Source: Lutraria lutraria (taxonomy: Eukaryota > Mollusca > Bivalvia > Venerida > Mactridae). From it: a stretch of 64,000 bases of DNA. Where the stretch lies: the NCBI GenBank assembly GCA_964023205.1, contig OZ026833.1, positions 40,021,137-40,085,136 of the forward strand, read 5' to 3'. Made by a program: the position numbers and the translations under genes. Positions 34,961 to 46,182 of this stretch are shown here, piece after piece. Each line of letters opens with the position of its first letter. Position 1 is the stretch's first letter. The notes under the pieces were generated by a model. The model saw only the letters and a list, made by a program, of their open reading frames with translations, was not told the origin of the DNA and searched no databases.

Positions 34961-36713
34961 CAAGAGAATATAAAAGAAACGTCAAGCAAATATTCAAGAA
35001 TGAACAAGTTTATTTAGAACTGATCAGAAAATTATGTTCATAAATGTAATAGCAATATGAGCTAAATGAGATTGTACACTAAAGATCTGTTTGGTAAAAT
35101 CTCTTTATAATCAGGGTATATTCCAATGCATCTGTGTAGCAAATTTAAATGCTAAAAAAATGTTATGGTTAACTTGCACATTAAATACACATTTGATATT
35201 CAGGAAAAGATTTACAAAAGTGTGAAAACTATGTATAATACTTGTAAAATGTATGCGTCATGAATTCAGGGTATATGTGCCAGTAATATATTATTTCAAG
35301 CTTGCCATTAAACTCATTAGTGCCGGAATAAAAAATGAACTTCTTTCTTTATGGGGAATAATTTTCAACACTATTACTGTAACAGTTGTAAGTAAATATT
35401 CACAAGAAATCTTTCAGGTATTGTTACAACTAAGGCATCTAAGAAAGTATGTACATGTGAATAAAATGTCATTAAATGTAACCAAAACTATAATGTACAG
35501 AAAGACAAAGGAAAATCAATGGCACAAATTATGTATGCCAGTATGGCTTTACCAGACTTCTGCATGTTACAAGGCTGCTTACATACTTTACAAATTGATT
35601 TCAACTTTTTCAGTCATGTTATTGGTACATAGCTAGCAATGTAACGCCCCAGGATCACAATTTTTACTAACACATTTTTACTTTCTAAGATAAAGTCATC
35701 ATCTGTGCAATTTTTTTCAGTAAATAACTTATTATAATTTCATTGTCTTTGAAATAAAATCTACAGTATATTCTGAATTTGGATTGAAAGCAACATTTGA
35801 AATCATTTCTTGCAAATATTTTCAGTTATGGAGTATTTCTCTTTCCTGGTTATGCAGTACTTTTGTGAAGTAAAATGTTGATCCTGGGAATTAAATCATA
35901 ACATGTCCTCTAATTTGACTTAGAAGTTTATGTACATGTTTATAGATTTGGCATAGCAATGTGTTTCTGCCTCCAAACCAATCTAAACATACTTCTCAGC
36001 AATTCACGTGAACAAATAATCATGGCAAAAAATTATTGTACAACGGAATAATAAAAGAAGCAAAAATGAAATAAGTACACTATATGCACATTTAAATGTT
36101 CACTTTTATAGAATCTCATGTATGATGCATGGGTTCTGTAAGATTACAAAAACATCTTTGACTTTTAAAGATACATGTACATTGTGACAATGTACATGTA
36201 TCTTTAAAAGTCAAAGATGTTTTTGTCAAGAAAAATTCTTCTGAGACTGATGTAGGATTCCTTCTGATATTTTTTTTTTATGAAAAGTGCAGTAAAGCCA
36301 CCAAACATTTTTTTTTACAGAACTGCTGACCATCAAAACTTTGTAGAGACTAAAACACATTTTCTTCTTATAATTTATGAAATTGTAAATCATGTATAGC
36401 CTGACTAAGTGTTTTGAGCCTTGTCACAAGAATGCACTAATGTCAGAACTGGGAGATGCTGATATTTGGAATATGTTATTGAATGAATAGTATTTACAGA
36501 CAATAGAGTACAATAATTAAGCAAAACAGTATTAGTGTTGCAGATGCGGTAGGTAGAATGTAATCTTTACAACCAATAGGCACAAGATTATTTCAAAATT
36601 TGTTCCATCTGAATTTTGAATAATTTCGTCTCGGCTCAAAACACATGGTCCGGCTACACATTTTGTACTGTATTTTCAAATAAATTTCTCTGTATACATT
36701 GTTCTTATTTAAA
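34961..36713. other. Intergenic region between convergent genes
   Basis: 3' flanks of the 12-exon gene and of the minus-strand P2X7-like gene. Candidate AATAAA signals occur (for example near 35752). There is no other coding of note. A perfect palindrome lies at 36146-36226. Confidence 0.5.
36146..36226. repeat. 40-bp perfect inverted arms with 1-nt spacer
   Basis: The arm 36146-36185 begins ACAAAAACATCTTTGACTTT and ends ATACATGTACATTGT. Its exact complement is 36187-36226, with a single G between. The core contains TACATGTA. No flanking direct repeat is visible. Confidence 0.85.
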
Positions 36714-39582
36714 TTATACCAATCTTGACGGAAGAAACCCAGTGTACTGCCCAAAGGCATCCGGATATCTGTCTCTAATAGCCCACACGCAACAGGAGGG
36801 AATAACCCTCCTGTCACCTACACCCAAGCGGCCATGTTGCCATAAAACAAACTGTCTGTAGGCGGCATGTCTGTTTGCCTTTCTGATGTCGGCCTCGTCA
36901 TCAAACACAAGAATATCTCGTCTGTACATCCTCTGTAGGTGTAGAACAGACTCATCTAAAATGAGCACCCTGAAGTCCTGAAAGAAAAATGAAACACATG
37001 CATCATACAGAAGAATGTGTGCAAAGAGATCCTGTTAAAAAGTCCATAAAGTGAGATCACTCCGTTGTATAAATAGCTGATAAAAGGTGCTAAAGGAGTA
37101 TCAGTTACTTTTTTATCAAAGAAAATACATTGATCTGTCTTTGTAAGACCAGTAATATTGTCCCAGCCACTGGGGATGGGAGACATTATTCTGGACTAAA
37201 TAAAATGGATCTCTAATTTAGTCACCTTTGCAAACTGAAGCAAAAGAAATCACCTCAAAAATACTTCACATCATCGAAAGTTTGGGAGGGCATGGAGCTT
37301 GTCATAGCCAGCAGAAATTAGTGTGATCACATTGACAGATTATTATTTCCGATTCTAACAAATCTACGCATTATGATTGGTCAATGGAGTGAGTTTACAC
37401 TTTGATAAACTCCTGTTCAATCGGAAATCTTTTGTTTCTGTACATTGTCTACAGACTATTTTTGACCTAATTATGTGTTCTGTATAACATAAAACAACTG
37501 ACTACAGATCAGTAATACAAGCTTTATTTGATGTGTGCTATCAGGTCAGAGGGATTTAACGCTTTGATGACTGACCAGAAATGAATGTTTAATCCTACAA
37601 TAGCCACACCATTTTACTATTCACATTCCTATCTGATGATGTCAAATCACAATGACGTCATCAAGTTATATGTGTAAGATTTTACCAGCTATATAAAGAG
37701 TTCTAGCGGTTCATGTCCGAAATTTGTAAGAATTGAATAAAACAATTGAATTGAATATAAAAGAATTAAACTTTCAATTCCTGTCGTTTATCGAAGTGTA
37801 AACTCTCTCAGACTTTATTCAATGTGTTATGAGGTCTGATGGAGTTTACACTTCGATACAGTAAACGACAGGAAATGAAGGTTTAATTCTTTTATATTCA
37901 ATTCAATTGTTTTAAATTTCAATTACTGTGTAATTTCTCAAAAGACAGATACACAGATAAATGAGTCATGTAGAAAAGGTTTGAGGCTAATCTGAAATTA
38001 GATGTACTTGAAAGTCAGTGTTATGGAAAATATTCTTCACTTACTGGCATTACTGAAACACAGTTCAGTTTTTTACAACACATTCTCTCAGCCTGTGTTG
38101 GCATCTCCCGGCACTTTCCACAAACACACCAGTCCGGCGAATCATCATCTTCAGGTGGATGGAAGCCTCCAGACTGCCTTTCTGGTGGCTGAAAGACATC
38201 TAGAATCAATGACGGATTCTGTTCCATTGCTTCCACTAGCAATTCCTTCATCCTTTCTACTGGCATGTCTTCCAAAGCATTCTGCAAATCACAGAACATG
38301 TATATGTACAAAAAAGTCGTAACAGTCTTATGTTACTTGAGTACCAATGGCACTCTAAAACATGAAGGTAGCTCACTGCATGATAATCAGTCAGTTACAT
38401 GAGTTATAAGAATTAGTTTGTAGCAGGAGTGTCTAAGTATTTTCATGTGCATGACATGGGGTTGTTAATTAAGGTAATCTTGTACAGAACCACTACACAA
38501 TAGCTAAGCTATAACAAATGATAAGAGGTAAATCACGCAACAGTAGAAGCCATATAACTGCAGTTGTGCAGAAGTAGTTTTATCTATAGAGGTCTATCTA
38601 AAATTGAATGTACTGCAGAACATAGTCTATTTAGAAGTGGTCATATGACTGCAGATTTCTATATTCTCATTGATGAAAAACAATGTAGTCACCCATGCAA
38701 ATTTCTTGTGCTGAAAATATTTTTCATTCAATAAACTCATACACTTGTTTGGATATTATGTTTGTATGTTTTCATATACTGTGGCAGTGCTTTTACTCAC
38801 ATTATTATATAACTATTTAAATCAGTATTTGTTTACTGTCTGGCATAATAATGCAGTGGCATTTCCAATAAGCGGGCCTTGTGTCATTACGACTCTCCTC
38901 AGACAAATAACAGGGCCTATAGCATATCACTTATTAATCAATATATATTATTAACCAAATATGAACTTATAATTTACCCTAAATCTTTCCTTCCTTGTCT
39001 CTAGAATATGTAGCGCCTCATCAGCTCTAGTTGCGATGGACTTCCCACGCCCTCTGCCCCTCCCCTGTCCTCTCCCACGTCCCCTTCCAGATGCTCCTCT
39101 CTTTCCTCTTCCTCTACCACTCTTTCCTACATGACTGGCAAGACCTCTCTCTGGACTGTTTGATCCTGATGAGCTTTTAGATGAACTCTAAATATAAATG
39201 AATAAATAACATTACTGTATGTAACTATCAAGTCTATCTTCAACAACAACAAACGTCTATCCAAATACTGCAAGTGCTCATGGCCTTTTTGTTTTTATAT
39301 CAGCATACATTCAATGTAATGATCCGACGACACATAGGGTAAACGTACGGCTAACTGACCAACAAAAATAGTGTTTACCGTAGTAGATCTAACTACGGAG
39401 TAATTTTTTGCTAACTTTTGAGAGACAATCCAACAGCATTAAATTATTTTTTTGATTGCATCATGTGCTAAAATATATACGCTAAACAGTTAAACGCATC
39501 GGTATGCCTGACAAAGTTGATGTAGTGAATAAAAATGATTTTTTAGTAACAAACGTTCAATACGTACCGATGTTGAAGACAT
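36714..39582 (-). CDS. P2X7 C-terminal (ballast) domain protein without channel, four exons, 241 aa
   Basis: Exons in transcript order: 39582-39568 (MSSTS, donor GTACGT), 39187-38978, 38281-38045 (donor GTAAGT), 36977-36714. All junctions are phase 0 and GT-AG, and the frame is uninterrupted. Exon 2 is Ser-rich then a Gly-Arg tract ([18 protein letters not shown]). Exon 3 holds [15 protein letters not shown], an acidic linker and the Cys box [20 protein letters not shown]. Exon 4 holds [35 protein letters not shown] and [14 protein letters not shown]. These match the Zn-binding cytoplasmic ballast domain of P2X7 receptors; no transmembrane or ATP-binding part exists. Solo ballast-like proteins are known from invertebrates and their role is unknown. 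The RGG-like tract suggests nucleic-acid contact (inference). It lies convergent with the 12-exon gene. The 5-codon first exon is inferred from splice signals. Confidence 0.85.
37380..37918. repeat. Fold-back repeats in intron 3 of the P2X7-like gene
   Basis: A phrase of about 60 bp (GAGTTTACACTTCGATA ... AAACGACAGGAAATGAAGG ... TTAATTC) occurs four times: inverted near 37384-37440 (partial), direct near 37545-37600, inverted at 37742-37812 and direct at 37835-37912. The last two form a hairpin with arms of about 75 bp around 20 bp of loop. TGACGTCA lies near 37652. Confidence 0.65.
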
Positions 39583-40029
39583 TTTCGGAGTGTTATGTTT
39601 ACTACGTCATCAATACGTGTGCTATCCATCCATTGGTTATCAGAAACTCGCGGAAAATTCTCCGTAGTCTCCGGAAAATGACGGAGATGCTGTCGGAATA
39701 CATTTAGCGCCGTATTTGTAAACAAACCGGGCTTGTTATGCCAATCTTCAAAAGAAGATTATTTCAGTTATATTATAGTTAGCGCGTGTTTTAATGGCTC
39801 ATTGTGTTCATTATTTATCAGTCTTCAAATCAGTAACACAGATTTGTGTTTTCTATTTGATGAAAATACGTCATTTCGGAACCTTATTGTGGCTTTAAGT
39901 AATCCTGTGTGTTAAAGTCAATCTTTTGTTTAGTAAAATAACTGTGAATTTGTAGATTTTTTAGTAAGTCTTAAGTATCAAAGTTTGTATTTTTTTATCA
40001 ATGTTACTCAAATAATTAAATATGCCTGT
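39583..40029. other. Upstream region of the minus-strand gene; no other gene seen
   Basis: Short ORFs on both strands (39504-39707 plus, 39543-39725 minus) overlap the first exon region. They resemble nothing known. Confidence 0.4.
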
Positions 40030-40767
40030 CAGGAAATTAGCCACACCTTCTGCAGAAAGGCCTTATAAATACATGGATAGAAGAAAATAGAAAAGAATAT
40101 AGATAACAAGGTTATACATTTGAACAAAAGAAAGAAAAAAGATCACCAATGTAATGTGGGGTATACTTGTGTACGTTGTGTCAACAATATGTGATGGAAG
40201 GACATTTATGCTACTTAAGAGCCACACCATCAAAGGAACGTTATAACTCTAAATTTATTTTTTCGATTTTGAATGTAGTCAAGATGAAGTATCTGAGTGT
40301 GAAGAAGGATATCAACCTTTAAGGATCTCTGTGAAAACACTGATCTTCATGATAATGAAGACCCTGGACCGTGTCCGGGTACATGCGAATATAGAGAAGT
40401 TACCTTCCAAGGAATGGATACCTTGCTTGGCGTGAAATGTATTGAGTGTAAATATTAATTATAAGGAAAACAACAACAGAAATCCCTCAAAAAGGGGGTG
40501 TATCATACTGAGCAGTTGACTATGTAAGAGAAATGATACTACTGAGATTAAGGAACACCTACTTATTTTTGGGGGTGTATTAAATGCAAATACCAAGTAT
40601 AGAAAAGGGGATTTCACTTGCCTCACAATTCAATCATGGCACGTAGAGGGCTCACCTGTAATTACTACAGAATATGAAAAATACAGGAATAATTAGCATT
40701 ATCCCCAATATATTCGGAAGCATGTTCTTCAGTGTTACCAGTACATAGATCCAGATCTCTGTTCACT
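40030..40767 (+). pseudogene. DNA-polymerase-B-like remnant, copy 1 (Polinton-type?)
   Basis: Near 40105-40195 a basic stretch (NKVIHLNKRKKKDH) and Cys pairs precede HLCYLRATPSKERY. After a frame change at about 40250 comes YFFDFECSQDEVSECEEGYQ. The FDFE box resembles the Exo I motif (D-x-E) of the exonuclease domain in protein-primed or viral-type family B polymerases, such as those of Polinton/Maverick elements. A Cys-rich stretch (GPCPGTCEYREVTF) follows. Stops abound. Bases 40231-40767 are nearly identical to 45061-45606. Assignment rests on motif memory; a search with the translated pieces would settle it. Confidence 0.45.
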
Positions 40768-41292
40768 AAAAATGATGAATTAAAAGGCCAGCTTAACGAT
40801 AAGGAGCAAGCTTTACAACAGGCGTTAGCAGATGCTGCCAGGAATGATGGTGCCGCTTACCAAAACACCATTCTAGTACAAGAGAGAGAGCAGCTAAGAG
40901 AGAATATCAACCAATTAACTGTGGAAAGAGACAATCTAGCGGTTGAACGTGATAATCTAGCGGCTCAAAGAGACGATTTGGAACTCAAGATTGATCAGTA
41001 TTCTGCTGCGGCAGCAAACGCTTTGCTAGAAAAGCAGGAAATTTCGAACAGATTAAAACATCAAGAATTAACGACAAACAAGCTCAAGGAACAAATGTCA
41101 ACCTGTAAGATGGAGAATGTTAACATTCTCAACACCATAACACTTTCTCTTCAAGACATTGAAGAGAAAATAGCGCCTTTTCGGAAGAGGAAAAATCAAT
41201 CTGACGCATGTCAAGTGATCAAACAAATAAAAAAAAGCAAGTATGACGACATTTCAGATGTTGAGGACGACGATGTTATAAGTAAGTTATAA
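40733..41292 (+). CDS. Coiled-coil protein, single open exon
   Basis: An open frame of about 186 residues starts right after AG at 40732, a possible acceptor, and has no ATG at its beginning. Residues 14-135 are a long coiled coil (NDELKGQLNDKEQALQQALA, and the repeated heptads TVERDNLAVERDNLAAQRDD). The tail is basic then acidic (KQIKKSKYDDISDVEDDD). The end coincides with a donor-like GTAAGT at 41281, so it may be an exon and not a complete gene. Its first 12 codons lie in the segment shared with 45061-45606. No family is recognised; this could be a scaffold or phage-like tail protein analogue carried by the polymerase-bearing element, which is speculation. Confidence 0.4.
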
Positions 41293-41419
41293 CTAGTTTA
41301 TTTATCAATGAAAACAGAAAATCCATAGATATTTAATGTTTTTATTTATAAGTATCATAAAAGAATAAACATCAAGCATAAGTCAGTATGCTTTCATACG
41401 ATTCATTGAATAAATAGAG

Positions 41420-41564
41420 GATATTAAATGAGTGTGGATTCCGTATTGAATTTATTGAACGAGTTGAATAAAACAGTATGAAGCGAGCCTATGGCGAGCT
41501 TCATACTGTTTTAATTCCACGAGTTCAATAAATTCAAGACCGAATCAACACGAATTTAATATTT
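41420..41564. repeat. Fold-back MITE with ~65-bp arms
   Basis: The left arm runs from ATATTAAATGAGTGTGGATT to AAAACAGTATGAAG (41484). The right arm (about 41500-41564) is its near-complete inverted complement, around the loop CGAGCCTATGGCGAG. It contains AATTTATTGAAC and its complement. Confidence 0.75.
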
Positions 41565-41843
41565 TTTTATCACATACCCTAAAAATACGACGAAAACAAT
41601 ATCTACCTGTTTGACATTGCTACATGGCACAGGCTTAATATAAGACTATTTAATCAGAAGCACAAAAATAGTTCCATTATGAAACATCATAAATTAAATG
41701 ATAAATGTGTGAACATATCTTACGATATAAACAGTGTCTTTGCTTTCTCAAATTGTTAAAATCAATCCAACATTACTCCTGTGAAGTCATCATTTTGAAA
41801 AACATGTATCAATCAGCGTCTATATTATGCTTAATCAAGTTCA

Positions 41844-41909
41844 TGACGTCACTTTGTGACGTCATTTACATATTATATGCACGGCCGTGCCATATCGTAC
41901 GGCACGGCC
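41844..41909. promoter_or_regulatory. Two CRE-type sites and a GC-rich hairpin
   Basis: TGACGTCA occurs at 41844-41851 and 41857-41864, 13 bp apart start to start. GGCCGTGCC (41883-41891) faces GGCACGGCC (41901-41909). The cluster stands out in AT-rich DNA and could be a promoter. No gene start is evident next to it. From 41910 to 42597 I see nothing. Confidence 0.35.
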
Positions 41910-42597
41910 AAAACGGCACGGGTATTTGATAATAGTTATTAATTAAGATTAAATACCAACTTTAACAATAATGACAGATCAAATATTAATCATCGTATGG
42001 AATTTCAGCAATCAAATATATACATATATCACAGTTTTAATTAGATAAAGTATAATAAAAGTGTAGACTACCAGGTCTAAAACAAACTTTGTATAAAAAC
42101 CTTGTCATAAACAAAATCACAAATAAACGTTTACTTAAAAACATGTTCACATAAACAATAAAAAAGGTTACAAAATACTATCGTTGATATGTCACAACCA
42201 TCGATATCACTGCTATCAATAAAGGGCAGATAACTCTTGAATTAAAAACTTTAAAGAGGTAGTTAAAGTATTTATGAGATAATGAAAATATTTATCTGAT
42301 GATTATAACAATAACACTCGATTTCTTTTCATCTATTTCAGGTATATGATTACAGTATGGAAAGTTCCAACTGCAAATGGATTTATCAATTTGAGAATAA
42401 TGTTTTAAGTACATAGAACTGATATTTGTAAAGAGTACACACTGTGCTTGTATGACTTCCCATCTTAATATGAAATGAAGAACTTTGAATCTTTACATAT
42501 AATCACATGATGATCTGGAATGTATAACCTGACATGTATATACTATAAATATAGAATACATGGAAAATTGCGGAATATGGTATATTGTGGAAATTTT

Positions 42598-43314
42598 CAT
42601 ACTAATGGATTTTAATGTGTGATGCTTTTGATACTAATGGATTTTAATGTGTGATGCTTTTGATACTGATGGATTTAACGTGTGATGCTTTTGATACTGA
42701 TGGATTTAATGTGTGATGCTTTTGATACTGATGGATTTAATGTGTGATGCTTTTGATACTAATGGATTTTAATGTGTGATGCTTTTGATACTAATGGATT
42801 TTAATGTGTGATGCTTTTGATACTGATGGATTTAACGTGTGATGCTTTTGATACTGATGGATTTAATGTGTGATGCTTTTGATACTGATGGATTTAATGT
42901 GTGATGCTTTTGATACTGATGGATTTAATGTGAGATGTTTTTCATACTGATGGATGTAAAATGTGATGCTTTTCATACTGATGGATTTAATGTGTTATGC
43001 TTTTCATACTGATGGATTTAATGGGTGATGCTTTTCATACTGATGGATTTAATGTGAGATGTTTTTCATACTGATGGATGTAAAATGTGATGCTTTTCAT
43101 ACTGATGGATTTAATGTGTTATGCTTTTCATACTGATGGATTTAATGGGTGATGCTTTTGATACTGATGGATTTAATGTGAGATGTTTTTCATACTGATG
43201 GATGTAAAATGTGATGCTTTTCATACTGATGGATTTAATGTGTTATGCTTTTCATACTGATGGATTTAATGTGTTATGCTTTTCATACTGATGGATTTAA
43301 TTGGTGATGTTTAT
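42598..43314. repeat. Minisatellite, ~31-bp unit, about 23 copies
   Basis: The unit is TTTTGATACTGATGGATTTA plus ATGTGTGATGC. Variants alternate in blocks (CTAATGGATTTTAA, CTGATGGATTTAAC, then CATACTGATGG with GAGATG, TTATGC or GGTGATGC), so a higher-order pattern of three to four units repeats. There is no coding. 43315-43969 shows nothing else. Confidence 0.9.
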
Positions 43315-43969
43315 CATCTATGACAAATGGATTCAAATTTAATAGACATAACATTATCAAAATCAATAAAACTGAACCAAAAGTCAACAAACTGTGAGCA
43401 AAATTTGTTTAAGTAGTAGACATTCACTTGTAAAACAAAACTATATTACTAATAGTCAATAAAAAAAGAGTTAAATGTCTGTTGTCTTACCTGGTAACTT
43501 CAAACATCCTAATGATGTCCACGATTGAAAATAATTAATGCAATAAACAATGAATTCTCCTTAAATGAACTTTTTGTTCATTACAACAATTAAAATATTT
43601 TACATGTAAAAGATTGACAAAATAATCTCACATAACAAAATCTTCACTTTACTCGATGATTTCTAAGATATCAAAGATGCAAAAAAGCTTTCCTGTTTGC
43701 GTGGTAAGTTTTCATTTTTCCACTCTGTGATTTGTGCATTTGTCAGTGTGACTATACTGGCTTGCAAGTAGTACCCGTACAAAAATCGAGGTTTTTCAAG
43801 AATATCTCTTCAACACATTAACTCACCAAAATGAAATTGCTACACAACCAAGTTCAGCTTGTCATTCACGCCTCTGAAAATTTTGATGTGTTCTATATAT
43901 AGAATACTGTATCTGTTATTATGTGACCCGGAATGGGGTATACTCAAATTGCTCTATTTTTTTTTTTAG

Positions 43970-44353
43970 ACTTCAACAAGGCAAGGCAGTGTGAACTCTG
44001 CAACCACTGATTCTCCGACTGTATCACTCCGAACCATCAGAACAGCTCCCCAAATCGATAGTGTGTCAACAGTCGAAACCGCTAGTGTGCCAACAGTCGA
44101 AACCGCTAGTGTGTCAACAATCGAAACCGCTAGTGTGCCAACAGTCGAAACCGTTAGTGTGTCAACAGCCGAAACCACTGTCAGACTCCTGGTAATTTTA
44201 CTTTTTGTCCATTTGCTAACAGACAATATCCGAGTGCTTCGATTATGCAGTATTAGAAGAGCTGCAAATAACAAAAAACAATCGAGGGTTTCGGATAAAT
44301 TTGAGTTATTTCCCTTGTACTTTCAGAATCGATTTTACTGTTCAAAAATTTGA
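43970..44353 (+). CDS. Exon-like ORF with 24-bp coding repeats
   Basis: A long pyrimidine tract ending TTTTAG precedes an open frame (phase 0) of about 127 codons with Ser/Thr/Val-rich sequence. The core is five copies of an eight-residue repeat (SVPTVETA / SVSTIETA). The C-terminal part is hydrophobic then basic (LLVILLFVHLL, IRRAANNKKQ), possibly one membrane segment. The upstream exon is unknown: the donor of the coiled-coil ORF at 41281 has a different phase. Could also be a chance ORF over a small tandem repeat. Confidence 0.35.
   Translation, partial: TSTRQGSVNSATTDSPTVSLRTIRTAPQIDSVSTVETASVPTVETASVSTIETASVPTVETVSVSTAETTVRLLVILLFVHLLTDNIRVLRLCSIRRAANNKKQSRVSDKFELFPLYFQNRFYCSKI
44060..44179. 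repeat. 24-bp tandem repeat, five copies
   Basis: The unit is AGTGTGTCAACAGTCGAAAC + CGCT. Copies alternate GTGTCAACA and GTGCCAACA. The period of 24 keeps the frame. Confidence 0.9.
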
Positions 44354-45060
44354 TGAATGCTTTCTATTCAGCGTTTTTTTTTTTTTTTTTTTTTTCCTTA
44401 TATAAGTGGTACCGTAAAACGGACCCTTTCACAATCAGGACGGACCCTTCACAATTTCAAAATCAGGTCCGACGGATCCATTCACATTTGAATTAATTTT
44501 CACAATTTGAGATAATTTGCTGAAAATGACCCGTAATATGCCCCAATTCCTCGTTAATCTTCAATGGAAATGCCGCTGGTTTGTTTACTTCCTATTTAAG
44601 ACTCCATAATGGATTTGTCTAAAAACACTTCGTTACCGAACCGTACCAATATTCGGCGTCTTTACAGACCGGTCTTTATCCTTATCTCTACTTTGTCATA
44701 TATTTTCGCGATGTCGTATTATGTTAAAAATGACGCTTCGGGATGTCGATTCATTAAAACAACATAGCAAAATAAAAGAATTGTGCTGTTCAAAATGTCT
44801 TTGTTATGCTGATTGTTTCTGTTTCCTTTTAATTAATAAAAAGGAGTTTCTGTTGAAGTATGTCTATAGACTATATATTCTATTTTGTGAAAACTGATTT
44901 TAAAAGTTTCATGACTTATTCACATTGTTTCCTTGTCTTATAGAGCTTTTAAATTAAAGATAGCATTTGTTGTATGATTAAAAACTGTAAAAAAATAACC
45001 ATATGTGCAATGACTGATAGGGTTCATCTTTCACATTTTCACAAAAGCAAAGCAATATTT
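44354..45060. other. Poly-T run, phrase repeat and unannotated DNA
   Basis: A poly-T run (about 44374-44395) is followed by ACGGACCCTTTCACAATCAG repeated with variation to 44485 (three GGACC or GGATCC versions with CACAAT or CACATT). The remainder shows nothing recognisable. Confidence 0.45.
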
Positions 45061-46180
45061 CAAAGGAACGTTATAACTCTTAATTTATTTTTTCGATTTT
45101 GAATGTAGTCAAGATGAAATATCTGAGTGTGAAGAAGGATATCAACCTTTAAGGATCTCTGTGAAAACACTGATCTTCATGATAATGAAGATCCTGGACC
45201 GTGTCCAGGTACATGCGAATACAGAGAAGTTACCTTCCAAGGAATGGATACCTTGCTTGGCGGGAAATGTATTGAGTGTAAATATTAATTATAAGGAAAA
45301 CAACAATAACAGAAATCCCTCAAAAAGGGGGTGTATCATACTGAGCAGTTGACTATGTAAGAGAAATGATATTACTGAGATTAAGGAACGCCTACATATT
45401 TTTGGGGGTTGTATTAAATGCACATACCAAGTATAGAAAAGGGGATTTCACTTGCCTCACTATTCAATCATTGCATGTAGAGGGTTTGGCTCCCCTGTAA
45501 TTACTACAGAATATGAAAAATACAGGAATAATTAGCATTATCCCCAATATATTCGGAAGCATGTTCTTCAGTCCGATCAGTACATAGATCCAGATCCCTG
45601 TTCACTGTTCAGGGAAACTGTTGAACAGGTAGAGAAAATCGTCGAAGAGACTTTTCTCATAGGTGATATTATTAGTTACCAGTTGTCACCTAATGGCTTC
45701 CCCTATAAATTTGTAAGTCACAAATCATATCCAACCATCATTGGATGGTACCTTCAAGAAGAGGAGGTTTTCACATGCAAACTTGTCTACAAAATCTCTG
45801 GATATCTTGAGGTACAGAACAGTTCAGCTATACCAGACTGGTGAAAATAAAGGGAGGTCTTGAGGAATTTTTCAGTGCCGAAAATACTGGACATGACGAT
45901 GTCCTACTTGTAACAAGGTTATACATTTGAACAAAAGAAAGAAAGATCACCGATGTGGGGAATATTTGTGTAAGTCGTGTCAACATTGGTTAGTTAATTG
46001 TCACAAATAGATTCGAATTAAATTGTTCAGGGGTTGTTTACAAAAGCAGCACAAGCCTTGATGTAGAAATCTATCTCCGCAAGAAGAACATAATGTATGT
46101 CTGCAAGGAATCAAAGCCACAGACACTTTATCACTACAGCAAATGTTACATTCAGTGGTTTCAGATGAGTGATATTATGC
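45061..46180 (+). pseudogene. DNA-polymerase-B-like remnant, copy 2, rearranged
   Basis: Bases 45061-45606 duplicate 40231-40767 with few differences and again contain the FDFECSQDE box. The flanking piece found upstream in copy 1 (40102-40190) appears here downstream at 45911-45985 (VIHLNKRKKDHRCG type). In between is an open stretch reading VEKIVEETFLIGDIISYQLS and GWYLQEEEVFTCKLVYKISG, not recognised. Frames are broken throughout. The permuted order indicates rearrangement after or during duplication. Confidence 0.4.
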
Positions 46181-46182
46181 CA

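Noticed and set aside
43966..44274. Minus-strand ORF of 102 codons with a repeated pattern
   Set aside because: Complement of the 24-bp repeat; the plus strand has an acceptor-like tract and is the better candidate.
40733..44353. One gene joining the coiled-coil ORF and the ORF with 24-bp repeats
   Set aside because: The donor at 41281 leaves phase 1 while the acceptor before 43970 needs phase 0; no connecting exon was found.
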